DNA of 64,000 nucleotides from positions 16,690,001 to 16,754,000 of the forward strand of contig JAUKPH010000019.1 of the NCBI GenBank assembly GCA_030549335.1, read 5' to 3'. The position numbers and the translations under genes are program-made. The notes beneath the pieces were generated by a model. It saw nothing but the letters and a program-made list of their open reading frames with translations, was not told the DNA's origin and did not search any database. Below, one piece after another: positions 62,005-64,000 of the stretch. Origin of the DNA: Pontederia crassipes. Its lineage: Eukaryota; Streptophyta; Magnoliopsida; Commelinales; Pontederiaceae. How positions within the stretch are numbered: position 1 is the stretch's first letter; the number at the start of each line of letters is the position of its first letter.

Positions 62005-63713
62005 GGTTATTTCTTTTAACCACCCTTAAACTATTACGATTTTTTAAATCTAACTTCAAACGATGAACTTTATTTTTTGGATCCTTAAGCTATCATAATT
62101 TTTCCAATTTGATTCTTCCGTTCAATTCTATCAACTTCTCGGTTATCTTTAATTTTTCGTATTTGTGAAAAGTCAATTATACCCGTTACAAGTGTTAGTC
62201 TTTTGATCTGGTCACCACCGGTCAAGATTTAGCCATCCCCTCAATGAGTTTTTCGAACTTGAGCGTGATCTGGGGTGGCAGCTTCATTGGGGCTCTTCGG
62301 TCTCGACGGCGGCCGAGATCCATAAGCAGAGCATCGGAGACCTCGTCGGAGCTCTAGCTCGCTCGTCGGAGCGGGTTGGAGCAACGGTCCGCCCGAACCA
62401 GTAATAGGTCGAGGATGGCGTCCGTGTTGAGAAGGACGATGGAACTGGGACTGGCAGACGCGGTTGAGTCGTCGTCACCACTGTCCAAGATGCCGGAGGT
62501 GGACACGTCGACCATCTCGTTGACGTCCATTTCACCCACCCTCCTTCCCTCATAACTGAACCGATCCGGTCGACGAAGCCACCGACCCAGTCCGATGTCC
62601 TGGACGTAGATCGGATCTCCATGAATCGTGCCGAATTCGGCATCGGGGACGGAGGCGATGACTCGGTCTCAGAAAAGGAGGACGACAATGACGAGGAAGA
62701 CGAGAAGGATGAAGAGAACCGATGGCGGCGATCGGAGGCCGCGTCACTCCAAAACTCGATCCAGCGGGGCGTGCGTGTGGCGACGGCAGTCTCGACGCTA
62801 CGGTGGGTGGATGACGTCGATGAAGGCAGCAACGGTGACTTCTGATGCTGATGGCAGCAAAGTGGAGGCGGAGGCGGACAGGGTGGCTGGAAGGCGGAGT
62901 GCCATAGGAAGAAGTCAGTGAGGTCGACGCCGCAGCAGTGGATCTGGGAATCATCAACGAAGAAGACAGGGTTGCCGGCGATATAGGGAATAGTGGGGAT
63001 GTAGCAGCGCTCAAAGACCGGGATGAGGATAGGGGCGCGGCGGAGAGCGGAGCGCGCGAGGCGGAGTGCGCGGTCGGGGTCGATGGGTCGAGGGCCCCAG
63101 GAGCGAGGCCAGAGGGAACCGCGAACCACCTGCAGGGACGCGGTTGCCAGAGGCAAGTCGAATGCGAGATGGGGGAGCTTCGGGCTGCCGCCCAAGTCGT
63201 CGGAGGAGTTCCGTCCATTCAGGTGATTCCTTCAATCCGAAAAGCCTAGGGAGGAGGGTAAGGCAACGGCGAGGAGCGCGCGGAGGTCTGGAGGAAAGGT
63301 GAAGCTGAGGTTGGCCTCGAGACGCGCCAGCTTGGCGTCGGAGATGGGCGGCATGAGCGGCACTGGGGCTGCTGCGAGGTGAGCAGCAACCGACGTAGGG
63401 AGAGGAGAGGGGGGCCCACCTTCGTCCGGCGTCCCCATCTCTCCTCTCCCTGCGTAGGAGGACCCCCCCCACCTTTGTCCGGTGTCCCCTCTGCTCTCTC
63501 TCCCTATGCACAATATTTTTTTTTCGCGTAAGGACATTTTCAACTTTCACAAATGCGAAAAATAAAAAATAACAGAAAAGTTGATGGAATTGGATGGAAG
63601 GATCAAATTGAAAAAATCATGATAATTTAAGGACGTGAAAAATAAAGTTTGTAGTTTGAGGTTAGATTTGGAAAATTGCGATAGTTTAGGAGTAGTTAGA
63701 GGAAAGTTTCAAC
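62005..63713. mobile_element. Pack-MULE carrying a captured host gene
   Basis: The left (62005-62185) and right (about 63530-63713) ends are inverted repeats of about 180 bp, in the same family as 24391 and 29940. Left: ggttatttcttttaaccacccttaaactattacgattttttaaatctaac, ttccaatttgattcttccg, atcaacttctcggttatc. The right end reversed has cctaaactatcgcaattttccaaatctaac, caatttgatccttcc, atcaacttttctgttat. The interior is GC-rich and gene-derived. No transposase and no clear 9-bp duplication were found; the outermost right bases are eroded. Confidence 0.88.
62285..63355 (-). pseudogene. Captured SMI1/KNR4-like plant gene fragment
   Basis: On the minus strand, starting at about 63351: MPPISDAKLARLEANLSFTF and PPDLRALLAVALPSSLGF, the SMI1/KNR4-like start. 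Then, in a second frame, HLAFDLPLATASLQVVRGSLWPRSWGPRP, RALRLARSALRRAPILIPVFERCYIP, AGNPVFFVDDSQIHCCGVDLTDFF, RWIEFWSDAASDRR and DRIGSVMREGGW. A third frame (62539-62354) continues with DVNEMVDVSTSGILD and DAILDLLLVRADRCS. The order and motifs match a conserved plant protein of this superfamily that I recall only as uncharacterised. At least two frame changes and the lack of the usual N-terminal 60 residues mean a captured, non-coding copy. Confidence 0.7.
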
Positions 63714-64000
63714 ATAACACATAAACATAAAGTTGTTTGGACATATTAAGACAACTCGAGATAAGACTTCCACAATATAACATAAAACATATCTTGGGCT
63801 TAAGGTCCAACCAAGAATTCACCACCGTTAAGTCTATGCCTCTGTATCTATACGGATATATGAAGTACAAGAGAGATTTTCCTATTAGACAATATCGACA
63901 TCCATGCATGTATGCTTTTTATGTGGCATGACACATACAATTACGTAGCATTGATGCACATGCATCTTATAAAACATGTTATACAATCATTTGTATCAAG
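63714..64000. other. AT-rich flank right of the Pack-MULE
   Basis: No gene or repeat structure is visible in the last 290 bases. Confidence 0.5.

Noticed and set aside
1-64000. tRNA, rRNA and CRISPR-like arrays
   Set aside because: Nothing with the needed structure was seen; short repeats are microsatellites or transposon ends.

Overview
The window is nuclear DNA from a flowering plant, most likely a monocot. The gene content (BRM-type SWI/SNF ATPase, chloroplast TatB/HCF106, the cuticle acyltransferase DCR, a jacalin-related lectin), short GT-AG introns and very AT-rich intergenic DNA show a plant. The extremely GC-rich coding exons of DCR and the relic of an Lsi2-type silicon efflux transporter favour a monocot. 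I cannot name the genus.

Layout. 114-353 (+): last exon of a jacalin-related lectin. 2243-16155 (-): a 13-exon BRM-like chromatin remodeller; its introns carry a copia element, an LTR-like insertion and a MITE. 16.2-36.6 kb: a gene-poor block of nested transposons: a copia pol fossil, hAT elements, several long-TIR Mutator-like elements (MULEs), and a deleted Ty3/gypsy element with a MULE inside one LTR. 36706-37047 (-): an unidentified terminal exon. 37653-41706 (+): DCR, two exons. 43933-47690 (-): HCF106/TatB, six exons. 48-57 kb: AT-rich repeats and two further long-inverted-repeat elements. 57742-60468 (+): a proline/serine-rich plant protein of the hydroxyproline-rich glycoprotein family, with an RTE-type LINE tail in its intron. 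61.2-61.9 kb: gene relics, including an Lsi2-like fragment. 62.0-63.7 kb: a Pack-MULE carrying a captured SMI1/KNR4-like plant gene.

The host genes are unrelated housekeeping or developmental genes and form no operon or cluster. The coherent theme is transposition. At least five elements have long (about 150-550 bp) inverted ends, no visible transposase, and GC-rich or gene-derived cargo. Two have clear 9-10 bp target-site duplications and one carries a recognisable host gene fragment. Insertion order can be read from nesting, target-site duplications and, in one case, an empty-site copy a few hundred bases away.

Intron boundaries were placed by eye from splice signals, reading-phase continuity and remembered protein families. 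No alignments were run.
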